DNA of 64,000 nucleotides from an uncultured Lachnospiraceae bacterium (GTDB lineage: Bacteria; Bacillota; Clostridia; Lachnospirales; Lachnospiraceae): assembly GCA_910586355.1 (NCBI GenBank), contig CAJUHJ010000002.1:69697-133696 (forward strand), given 5' to 3'. Of this stretch, positions 51,601 to 59,083 are shown piece after piece (within the stretch, counting starts at the first letter, position 1; each line of letters begins with the position of its first letter). Position numbers and translations under genes: made by a program. The notes under the pieces are model-generated. The model was not told the origin of the DNA and searched no databases. It was given only the letters and a program-made list of their open reading frames with translations.

Positions 51601-53257
51601 ACATTATGCAGTCGGATACTTTAAGGATTTTGAATCGAATACAAAATTTGAGGAAAATCGTATCGAAATTCCAAGGAAAGACAGAGCAGATACTTCCTTA
51701 TCGGGCGGTATCCGAAGACAGAAGTTTTTGGGGTATTTTACGAAACAAAATGGACAAGGGAATCAGATGGTTAAAAAAGATGGTTCTTTAATCGGGTCTA
51801 TCAATGGAAAAGGGGCGTATCAATATTTTGAGAACAATCAGACTGTATATGCGAAATGGGAAGATATGAATACTGTGTCATTTGATGCAAATTTGTCTGA
51901 AAAAGACAAAAAAATATTGGGTATCAAAGAAATTGAGAGTTCTGTTACCTGTCCGGCTTCGCGTTGGAAAACGAAAGGAGAGGCAATTACAATTGGTTTT
52001 GGGAAGGTGAAAATTGAAGGTGGAAAGTTAGCCGATTTTTATCGTTTCAAAGGATACAGCCTGACTCCTCGGATAAAAAATGAGAATGAAATTGTGTTAA
52101 GCAGGGATAAAGCGGCATGTACTTTTACGGCCGATCAGGATGTGACTTTATACGCTCAATGGGATACGAGTTTTCGGGTGGCTTATATAGGAAATGGGCA
52201 GTCAGAAGGCGAAAATAGAATAGATGAAACTGGAGATCTCACAGAAAAATATACGTTTCGGGCAAATCATTTTTGTAAAACGGTTCAAAAGGAAGTGAAA
52301 GACATTGCAAGCGGACAGATGCAAGATGAATCTGGAAAACCTTATATGGAAACGGTTCCGTATAGCTTTCAGGGCTTTAGTATGGTAAAGGAAGCGGACG
52401 AACAAAAGAAATATGCTGTGTATCAGAAGGAAGACGGAGGATATGAGGGAGCAGAACTCATTCTATCAGGAAAAGAAATTACAGAAAGCAAAATGGGTGC
52501 AGGAATTACTTATGGAACGCCGTCGTCGGATTATGGCAATCTCCTCAAAGACGATACATTAAAGATTCCTTATCTTAATGTGTACGCCATCTGGGATGAA
52601 TATCCGCAAATTCAGGCGTCCGACTTATATATTCCGCTTATAGACGCGCAAAATGGAATTCTGACAGAAGAATATCTATTGAGTCTTGCTATGGCAACGG
52701 ATAAAGAATTAGAATCAAATGTCAATCCAAAAGGAATCTTAAAACATGGAAAAGATACGAAAAATCATACGTCATTTACGATATTAGACTATCAAGATTC
52801 GGAATTTAAGGGAGCAGAAAATGAAATGAGTCTTTCTGTGACTTATCGGGCAGAAGATAAAGCGGGGAATATTACGACAAAAAGAGTGATGGTTTATCTT
52901 GTTGATACCACGGGAGAAGAATGTGAGACTGGGAAAGTCCGTTTTATATCGGAAGAATATTTGGATACTCTTGCTGAAAATTCTATTTGGAGGACAAAAG
53001 AATATGCACAAAAATTAGCAAAAGCGCTGAATAATAAAAAAACAGGAGAAGAATATACAAAAGTAACGCCAATTCAAAAAGCATTTGGAATAAAACAGGT
53101 GCGAAAGCCAGACAGCGGCGTCTGGGAGCATGTACAGGAAGTATGGAAATTTACGCATGACGAGGTGTTAAAAGTGCAGGAATATGTCAATCAGAATGGA
53201 ATCGCAAATCATCCGTCTGAATTTCTAAAAAAATTTGGACATTGCCGGATACAGTAA
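48686..53257 (+). CDS. Giant secreted S8 subtilisin-like serine protease with InlB-type repeats
   Basis: A 1523-residue protein with a signal peptide (FRKKNAVYLLFIFVCLAFMP; cleavage near YA-NEG), a prodomain-like region (about 35-140), and a subtilase domain with Asp173 (VLDSGYD), His204 (NGHGTAMA), Asn289 (SAGNMGQ) and Ser351 (ASGTSVSAA). Residues about 430-870 form a large beta-rich region including a Cys cluster (SCTQQGSC, FTCNKCNKTW). Four InlB/Listeria-Bacteroides-like modules (about 875-1310, each ending in YAQW, YAKW or YAIW) follow, then a helical C-terminal domain. There is no LPXTG or TM anchor. It is the last gene of the Tad-like locus, so it may be secreted by, attached to or required for the pilus. 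Confidence 0.88.
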   Translation: MKLNFRKKNAVYLLFIFVCLAFMPLIGYANEGKKTVDKTPVPETSVIEVSDFAEFQEAVAEVTQEEGVGRSLPNVWQNHRLLVKGEAEFDIMGASNVIQGYEDMVILDYDSKKEAKRAYEYLKGIPNLAVEIDTPYEDSLVNQTKGMADSAQISKRKLYTVSGGQEILVAVLDSGYDINSYGKERLVKETDLTGSDAVQDVNGHGTAMANIILEHTPQNVNVMPVKVTDPNGRTSSLKLYMGIRYAVENQADIINISMNSLKTSSSEVIAAVIREARQEGIFVVVSAGNMGQNVKDFSPADEPEAIVVSAVNTKKEIEEYSNRGHGVDYCSYGSIQVSGMNRQSVQASGTSVSAAIVSAVTAIKKGSQTGSSYEELLESLNQSAKDLGEKGEDELYGRGLLVFETSEGFEFPEGMKKPDILACNWKEISVETFNQYIGTATNLERRAFLEQLNDEEKELLFSKNTMFSEKVLYTENTYTEENTVNEIFRMEGRLYDIVMSERVSDEYETQAYRIFHYGQQNKSYIQLDTAYNHNKAKVFCWITDRSTDLSNSGTYGITFMPGTSAYDFSECTSGVEDTDTFDGGLGFPVWRLNIKKVKVKKPKDACINYSSSLWNDTGTLDGHKVQKHYWYIWKYQVKPASDAARQEAYGKGCNEVGKWHGGFWDLGDTGRTSGGKCGSDTITTAVDIGNRDLDMSGKEGITYRLPLSTHQNVKTSETITDIPSSCTQQGSCHIKTTFTCNKCNKTWKVKGDQTPVARLAHIFAVKYMDNNGVPKGKYWEECSRNCLGYDVNGEYWQRNVKYLQEIHFWEMDVNGNYGVLHTGTDRGASYYAFGEIVPQWSRLPSEEYQTGILAAFQAPEFASYHSVYIPRKQYTVVYDGNGAENGSMPSQQVYCGKVFDLRPNGFYRKGYNFLGFSKSKDGEVIDGTNVSNLTLIDQAIVTLYAQWEPILYEITLDNQGADKKAGTKTVYEHYAVGYFKDFESNTKFEENRIEIPRKDRADTSLSGGIRRQKFLGYFTKQNGQGNQMVKKDGSLIGSINGKGAYQYFENNQTVYAKWEDMNTVSFDANLSEKDKKILGIKEIESSVTCPASRWKTKGEAITIGFGKVKIEGGKLADFYRFKGYSLTPRIKNENEIVLSRDKAACTFTADQDVTLYAQWDTSFRVAYIGNGQSEGENRIDETGDLTEKYTFRANHFCKTVQKEVKDIASGQMQDESGKPYMETVPYSFQGFSMVKEADEQKKYAVYQKEDGGYEGAELILSGKEITESKMGAGITYGTPSSDYGNLLKDDTLKIPYLNVYAIWDEYPQIQASDLYIPLIDAQNGILTEEYLLSLAMATDKELESNVNPKGILKHGKDTKNHTSFTILDYQDSEFKGAENEMSLSVTYRAEDKAGNITTKRVMVYLVDTTGEECETGKVRFISEEYLDTLAENSIWRTKEYAQKLAKALNNKKTGEEYTKVTPIQKAFGIKQVRKPDSGVWEHVQEVWKFTHDEVLKVQEYVNQNGIANHPSEFLKKFGHCRIQ

Positions 53258-53261
53258 TTGA

Positions 53262-53314
53262 AAAACGGCTGTCGGTAAATGCAGCTTATGTGCAATATAG
53301 CGGCAGCCGTTTAA
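53262..53314. terminator. Bidirectional terminator after the protease gene
   Basis: AAACGGCTG (53263-53271) pairs with CAGCCGTTT (53304-53312), extended by TCG/CGG, with A and T runs on both sides. Serves the protease gene and the convergent CNNM gene. Confidence 0.8.
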
Positions 53315-53317
53315 AAG

Positions 53318-54586
53318 TTATTCTTCTTGTGTAGTTTCGGGAAGTTTCAGATAGATTCTGGAAATCCGGTTTTTATCCATTTGGTCTACCTGCAGCAGTA
53401 TGTTTTCTTCTGTGGTGATTACTTCATTTTTTTCTGGAAGATGATCGAAAAGGCCGATGAGATAGCCGCCGATGGTATCATAATCTGAGGAAGAAAATGG
53501 AAGTTTTAATTCGTCGCATAAATCATCTAAATTCATAGAACCCTGTATATAATATTCATTTTTTCCAATTTTTATCAAAGGGTCTTCTTCATCAGCATCA
53601 AATTCATCACGAATTTCACCTACGATTTCTTCGAGTAAATCTTCTAAAGTAATCATTCCGGCAGTTACTCCATATTCATCCAGGACGATGGCTAGATTGA
53701 TGGATTTTTTCTGCATTTCTAAAAAGAGTTCGGAAATATTTTTTTGTTCGTAGGTAAAGAAAGGTTTCCGGATTAAATCATGGATATGAAAGTTTTGTTT
53801 GTCTTTACATAATAATAAATCTTTCATATTGATAATGCCGATAACGTTGTCCGTAGTGTCTTCATACACAGGAAACCTGGTAAATTTATCTTCACAGAAT
53901 ATTTCAATCAGCTCATCGTACGTACTGTCTGACTTTACAAATGTCATATCAATTCTTGGAATCATAATTTCTTTTGCCTGAGAATCTCCAAAATCGAACA
54001 TATTGTTAATCATTTCATGTTCAGAATTTTCAAGAACTCCGGTTTCATGGCCGACATCTACAATGGTTTTAAATTCTTCCTCTGTCATAGCCGCTTTTTG
54101 GGCGTTCGGGTCTACACGAAGCAGACGCAGAAATCCAATAGAAAGCTGATTGATTATGAAGATCACAGGAGTCAGAATATACATTAGCCCATAAATGACA
54201 GCGGAATACGTAAGGGCGATTCGGTCTGCATAAATAGTTGCAAATGTTTTTGGTGAGATTTCTCCAAAAATCAAAATAAGAATCGTTAAAATTCCGGTAG
54301 CAATACCGGCGCCCATGCTGCCGAATAATTTAATTGCAAGGGTTGTAGCGATGGAAGATGCAGAAATATTGACGACGTTATTGCCGATTAAGATGGCAGA
54401 AAGCATTTTGTGCATGTTATCTGTAATATTGAGAACCCGCTTGGCCTGTTTGCTGCCGTTTTCTGCTAAAGTACGCATACGGATGCGGCTGACAGTCGTG
54501 AAAGCGGTTTCTGCTGAGGAAAAAAATGCAGATAACAGCAGTAGAAGAATTAAGAATATAAGCTGCGAAATAGAATCTGAATCCAA
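53318..54586 (-). CDS. CNNM/CorC-family (hemolysin-like) membrane protein
   Basis: A 422-residue protein with an N-terminal DUF21/CNNM transmembrane domain (FLILLLLLSAFFSSAETAFT, LIGNNVVNISASSIATTLA), a pair of CBS domains (about 205-325: IMIPRIDMTFVKSD, VFEDTT-like RFPVYEDTTDNVIGIINMKDLL, EYGVTAGMITLEDLLEEIVGEI) and a C-terminal CorC_HlyC domain. The family takes part in Mg2+/cation homeostasis; older annotations call it hemolysin. The TTG start at 54586 has GGAGGGG 8 bases before it on the minus strand. It is divergent from glgP. Confidence 0.92.
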   Translation of the reverse strand: MDSDSISQLIFLILLLLLSAFFSSAETAFTTVSRIRMRTLAENGSKQAKRVLNITDNMHKMLSAILIGNNVVNISASSIATTLAIKLFGSMGAGIATGILTILILIFGEISPKTFATIYADRIALTYSAVIYGLMYILTPVIFIINQLSIGFLRLLRVDPNAQKAAMTEEEFKTIVDVGHETGVLENSEHEMINNMFDFGDSQAKEIMIPRIDMTFVKSDSTYDELIEIFCEDKFTRFPVYEDTTDNVIGIINMKDLLLCKDKQNFHIHDLIRKPFFTYEQKNISELFLEMQKKSINLAIVLDEYGVTAGMITLEDLLEEIVGEIRDEFDADEEDPLIKIGKNEYYIQGSMNLDDLCDELKLPFSSSDYDTIGGYLIGLFDHLPEKNEVITTEENILLQVDQMDKNRISRIYLKLPETTQEE

Positions 54587-54636
54587 AAAATATCCCCTCC
54601 ACTTTACTTGTATGTGTTTGAAAACGCTGATTTTGC

Positions 54637-54665
54637 TTGAATTTGGAGTAAAAATATGCTATAAT
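54637..54665 (+). promoter_or_regulatory. Promoter of the glycogen phosphorylase gene
   Basis: TTGAAT (54637-54642), 17-base spacer, perfect TATAAT (54660-54665). The leader of about 90 bases has no clear structure. Confidence 0.65.
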
Positions 54666-54764
54666 TTTTACTCGCCTGTACCAGCGATGTTGATTTGGTG
54701 CTGTCATTTTAACATATCCATGTTATTATAGCAACTCATAATTATCACTATATGGAGGGAAGAC

Positions 54765-57035
54765 ATGAATTTAGCCGAAATTGTAAAAGACAGATATGAA
54801 AAATCGATCAAAGAATGTACAAATCAGGAATTGTACAGCGCCTTACTGGAAATGACAAAAGGGATGGCAGAGAAAAAAGAAATCAGCAGGGGAAAGAGAA
54901 AACTTTACTATATTTCTGCTGAATTTTTAATTGGAAAATTATTATCGAACAATTTAATCAATCTTGGTATCTATGACGAAGTAAAGACACTTTTGGAACA
55001 AAGCGGTAAAGATTTAGTGGAAATTGAATCATTAGAGCCGGAACCTTCCTTGGGAAACGGAGGTCTGGGACGGCTTGCAGCATGTTTTTTGGATTCGATT
55101 GCCACTCTTGGGTTAAATGGCGCCGGGATTGGACTGAACTATCATTACGGATTGTTTCAGCAGGTTTTCAAAAACAATCTGCAATATGAAACGCCGAATC
55201 CATGGATTGAAAAAGAAAGCTGGCTGAATAAAACAGAGAAGGTCTACCCAATTTCGTTTGGGGGATTTCAATTGAATTCCAGAATGTATGATATTGATGT
55301 TACCGGATATAACAATCATACGATAAAACTGCATTTATTTGATTTGGAAACAGTAGAAGAAGGGATTGTAAAAGGAGAAGGCATTGATTTTGATAAGAAA
55401 GATATTGCAAGAAATCTAACGCTGTTTCTTTATCCGGATGACAGTGATGAAAATGGACATCTTCTTCGAATCTATCAGCAGTATTTTATGGTGAGCAGCG
55501 GCGCAAGGCTGATTTTAGATGAAGCGGTAGAAAGAGGCAGCAATTTACACGATTTAGCTGACTATGCAGTGATTCAGATTAATGACACGCATCCGACTAT
55601 GGTAATACCGGAATTGATTCGTCTGTTAATGGAGCGGGGAATTTCGATCGATGAGGCGATTCGGATTGTTTCAAGGACCTGTGCTTATACAAACCATACA
55701 ATTTTGGCAGAAGCATTGGAGAAATGGCCGCTGCGGTATTTAGAAAAAGTTGTGCCGCAGTTAATCCCGATTATTTATGAATTAGACAATCGGGTGAGGG
55801 AGAAATATGAGGATGCTTCAGTATATATTATTGACAATGAAAAACGAGTTCATATGGCTCATATTGATATTCATTATGGATTTAGTGTAAATGGAGTCGC
55901 ATATCTTCATACAGAAATTTTGAAAAATTCAGAGTTGAATAACTTTTATAAAATATATCCTGAAAAATTTAATAATAAAACGAATGGAATTACATTCCGT
56001 CGTTGGCTGTTGTATTGTAACCCAAGGCTGTCTTCTTTTATTGAAGAAAAGATTGGGGCGGGATTTCAAAAAGATGCGATGGAATTAGAAAAATTAGAGG
56101 CATTTTTGCATGATAATGCTGTATTGGATCGCCTTTTGGAAATAAAAATGGAATCTAAGCGCGAATTGAAGGAATATTTGAAAAGGACGCAGAATATTGT
56201 AGTAGATGAGAATTCTATTTTTGATATACAGATTAAGCGTCTTCATGAATATAAGAGGCAGCAGATGAACGCATTGTACGTAATTCATAAATATTTTGAG
56301 ATAAAAGCTGGCATCAAACCTTCTACGCCAATTACCGTTTTATTTGGTGCAAAAGCAGCTCCCGCATATGTAATTGCAAAGGATATTATTCATTTGATTC
56401 TTTGTCTCCAGCAGTTGATTAACGGGGATCCTGAAGTATCTCCGTATTTGAAAGTAGTGATGGTGGAAAATTATAATGTGACTTTGGCGGAGAAATTGAT
56501 TCCAGCGGCAGATATCCATGAACAGATTTCGCTTGCTTCAAAAGAAGCCAGCGGTACAAGCAATATGAAATTTATGTTAAACGGCGCAGTGGCGCTTGGG
56601 ACTATGGACGGTGCAAATGTGGAGATTGCAGAACTTGCAGGCAAAGAAAATATATTTGTTTTTGGTGAAACGAGCGATACTGTCATTGCACATTATAAAA
56701 ATTCTGATTATAAGGCGAAGGAGTTTTATGAAGCTGATTCAGATATAAAACGCGCGGTTGATTTTATTATCAGTGATGAAATGACGGCAATTGGAAGAAG
56801 GGAAAACCTGGAGCGTTTATACCATGAACTTTTGGGTAAAGACTGGTTTATGACGTTGCTTGATTTTAAATCTTATGTCAAAGCAAAAGAGCAGGCGTTA
56901 AAAGACTATGAGAACCGAAGAAGCTGGGCGAAAAAAATGCTGATGAATATCAGTAAGGCTGGTTATTTTTCGTCAGACCGCACAATTGCGCAGTATAATG
57001 AAGAAATATGGAGGCTGGATGATGGGAAAAAATAG
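54765..57035 (+). CDS. glgP: Glycogen/alpha-glucan phosphorylase
   Basis: Releases glucose 1-phosphate from alpha-1,4-glucan ends. The 756-residue GT35 enzyme shows LGNGGLGRLAACFLDSIA, LNYHYGLFQQ, INDTHPTM, IKRLHEYKRQQMNAL and the PLP-binding EASGTSNMKFMLNGAV (Lys602). Length and the short N-terminus match bacterial GlgP. TATGGAGG precedes the ATG. It is monocistronic. With glgX elsewhere in the window it indicates storage of glycogen as an energy reserve. Confidence 0.96.
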   Translation: MNLAEIVKDRYEKSIKECTNQELYSALLEMTKGMAEKKEISRGKRKLYYISAEFLIGKLLSNNLINLGIYDEVKTLLEQSGKDLVEIESLEPEPSLGNGGLGRLAACFLDSIATLGLNGAGIGLNYHYGLFQQVFKNNLQYETPNPWIEKESWLNKTEKVYPISFGGFQLNSRMYDIDVTGYNNHTIKLHLFDLETVEEGIVKGEGIDFDKKDIARNLTLFLYPDDSDENGHLLRIYQQYFMVSSGARLILDEAVERGSNLHDLADYAVIQINDTHPTMVIPELIRLLMERGISIDEAIRIVSRTCAYTNHTILAEALEKWPLRYLEKVVPQLIPIIYELDNRVREKYEDASVYIIDNEKRVHMAHIDIHYGFSVNGVAYLHTEILKNSELNNFYKIYPEKFNNKTNGITFRRWLLYCNPRLSSFIEEKIGAGFQKDAMELEKLEAFLHDNAVLDRLLEIKMESKRELKEYLKRTQNIVVDENSIFDIQIKRLHEYKRQQMNALYVIHKYFEIKAGIKPSTPITVLFGAKAAPAYVIAKDIIHLILCLQQLINGDPEVSPYLKVVMVENYNVTLAEKLIPAADIHEQISLASKEASGTSNMKFMLNGAVALGTMDGANVEIAELAGKENIFVFGETSDTVIAHYKNSDYKAKEFYEADSDIKRAVDFIISDEMTAIGRRENLERLYHELLGKDWFMTLLDFKSYVKAKEQALKDYENRRSWAKKMLMNISKAGYFSSDRTIAQYNEEIWRLDDGKK

Positions 57036-57140
57036 GAAAACTGCCAGGGAATTTCTATTGCATTTTCCATTGTGATTGTATAAACTGACAACATATTGCA
57101 ATGATAATTATCGGTAATATAGGAAAAAAATAAAAAAAAT

Positions 57141-57178
57141 TTAAAGGTATTGACCTTTAATATAATTTGTTGTAAAGT
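57141..57178 (+). promoter_or_regulatory. Inverted repeat overlapping a -35-like box upstream of the Ig-like gene
   Basis: TTAAAGGT (57141-57148), ATTG, ACCTTTAA (57153-57160). A TTGACC (-35-like, 57150-57155) lies inside it, with TAAAGT 17 bases later (57173-57178) as a weak -10. A repressor bound here would occlude the promoter. Confidence 0.45.
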
Positions 57179-57231
57179 ATAAAAGTGTATAAAAACTTGT
57201 ACTATAAAATTTAAAAGGAGGAATTTGGGTT

Positions 57232-59016
57232 ATGGAAAAGAAGACAATGCCCAGAGTAATGGCGTTACTGCTTGCGTTTGCAATGGTTTGCACAAGCATT
57301 ATTTCAATGCCGACAAATGCAGAAGCAGCAGCGAAAGTCAAGTTATCAGCAACAAAGCAGACAATGTATGTAGGTGGAAGTTTTACATTAAAAGTAAAGA
57401 ACCCGAAAGGAAAGAAAGCTACATACAAGACAAGCGACAAAAAAGTTGCTACTGTCAACAAAAAAGGTAAAGTTACTGCAAAGAGCGTTGGTAAAGCAAC
57501 AATCTCCGTAACAGTAAAAGGTATTAAAAAAGCAGCTGAATGTACTGTAACAGTAAAACAGGGAGTAAAATCTATCCAGACTGCTTCCCAGGTTTACGTT
57601 CAGAAGGGCAAAAGCCTGAAACTGAACTATGGCGTTACACCAAGCAACGTTGATAAAAAAGCAAAGAAAATGACTTTTAAGACGAGCAAGAAAAAGATTG
57701 CAACTGTCGACAAAAAAGGAACCATCAAAGGTAAGAAACCTGGAAAAGCTAAGATTACAATGCAGTCAGCAGGCGGAAGCGCAAAAGCAACTGTTAAAGT
57801 TAGCGTTGTGAAAAAATTAACAGCTGTTAAGAGCGTTGCTTTAAGCGCATCAACACTTGCTTTGAACACAGGAGCATCTGAGACATTGACAGCAACAGTT
57901 GCACCGGCAAAGGCAACAGCTAAGAAAGTATACTGGGTATCCAGCAATACAGAAGTAGCAACTGTTAAAAATGGCCAGGTAACTGCAGTAGCAGATGGTA
58001 CAGCAACAATTACAGCATACGCATCTGACAGCAGCAAAAAGAAAGCTTCTTGTACTGTAACAGTTACAACACCGGCTCCGGCTCCAACAGAAGTTGCAGT
58101 AGAGAGCGTTACGGTTACTCCGGCTTCATTAACATTAAAAGCAAATGCAGCTCCTGCTCAGCTTGCAGCAGTTGTTGCACCGGAAAACGCAACAAACAAA
58201 ACAGTAACATGGTCAGTTGACAATGCAGCTGTTGCAACAGTAGATGCAGCAGGTGTGGTTACACCGGTAAGTGGTGGAAAAGCAATTGTAACAGCAACAG
58301 CAGGCGGAAAAACAGCTACATGTGAAGTGACAGTAATTGAAAGAGAAACAGCTCTTACATCAACGAACAGTGAGTTTATTTACAAATTAGATAAAACAGC
58401 AGTTGCTTATGAGGCTACAAGAGCAAATGGAACAGTTTATTCTGTATTAGCTTCTGATGTGGCAGCTGATTATGCATGGCTTGCAAACCAGCTTGATGAT
58501 GAATATTGGGATAACAATTTCTTCAAAACAAATTGGAGCAAATTTGATTCAGAGACTTTAAAGGTAGTCAGCGCTTTGTTTGGTAATACACTGTTGAGTG
58601 AAAAGGTTAAGGTTGAAGCAACAGATGACAATACTTTGACAATCGATGCTGGTAATAAAGGTATCATCACTGTTGTGCGGACAGACGCAGAAAAAGATGG
58701 TGATCCTTGTACATTAACAGTTACAAAAGGTGAAAAAGTAACTACATTAAAAGAAGTAACTGTGGCTCAGGCTGAAGACAAAACAGTTACAATTACAGCA
58801 AAAACAGCAGTAGGCGGAACTGACTCTGTATTAAAAGCAGAAGTTACAAAGACTGGCGTTACTCTTAAGATGGATGACGATCTTGTCGTATCATCTAAAG
58901 TAACAGATACTGAATACGAAACTACAATTGTGAAGATGGCTTATAATCAGTTGATGAAACAGCTTGGATTATCAGTAAATCTTGAAAACATAAAAGTTGA
59001 AAACGTATACAAATAA
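57232..59016 (+). CDS. Secreted protein with four Big2-type Ig-like domains
   Basis: A 594-residue secreted protein with a signal peptide (MPRVMALLLAFAMVCTSII; cleavage near AEA). Four bacterial Ig-like (Big2) modules (about 34-105, 113-192, 196-275, 286-365) have the characteristic ATVNKKGKVTAKSVGKATI pattern; the first two are very Lys-rich. A C-terminal beta-rich domain of unknown type (about 370-594) ends in LENIKVENVYK, with no sorting signal. The codon choice (GCA and ACA rich, few rare codons) and the strong AGGAGG site suggest high expression. A sortase gene follows, but this protein has no LPXTG-like motif, so it is probably not a substrate. Confidence 0.88.
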   Translation: MEKKTMPRVMALLLAFAMVCTSIISMPTNAEAAAKVKLSATKQTMYVGGSFTLKVKNPKGKKATYKTSDKKVATVNKKGKVTAKSVGKATISVTVKGIKKAAECTVTVKQGVKSIQTASQVYVQKGKSLKLNYGVTPSNVDKKAKKMTFKTSKKKIATVDKKGTIKGKKPGKAKITMQSAGGSAKATVKVSVVKKLTAVKSVALSASTLALNTGASETLTATVAPAKATAKKVYWVSSNTEVATVKNGQVTAVADGTATITAYASDSSKKKASCTVTVTTPAPAPTEVAVESVTVTPASLTLKANAAPAQLAAVVAPENATNKTVTWSVDNAAVATVDAAGVVTPVSGGKAIVTATAGGKTATCEVTVIERETALTSTNSEFIYKLDKTAVAYEATRANGTVYSVLASDVAADYAWLANQLDDEYWDNNFFKTNWSKFDSETLKVVSALFGNTLLSEKVKVEATDDNTLTIDAGNKGIITVVRTDAEKDGDPCTLTVTKGEKVTTLKEVTVAQAEDKTVTITAKTAVGGTDSVLKAEVTKTGVTLKMDDDLVVSSKVTDTEYETTIVKMAYNQLMKQLGLSVNLENIKVENVYK

Positions 59017-59033
59017 AATTTAAAACAATCCTT

Positions 59034-59066
59034 AAAATGCTCCGGAGATGAGCTCCGGGGCATTTT
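59034..59066 (+). terminator. Terminator after the Ig-like gene
   Basis: AAATGCTCCGGAG pairs with CTCCGGGGCATTT around a short loop, followed by TTTAG. The sortase gene begins 18 bases later. Confidence 0.8.
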
Positions 59067-59083
59067 TAGGGAAAGGAAAACCT

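Noticed and set aside
57232..59016. Ig-like protein as the local sortase substrate
   Set aside because: Its C-terminus LENIKVENVYK has no LPXTG-like motif, hydrophobic segment or basic tail.
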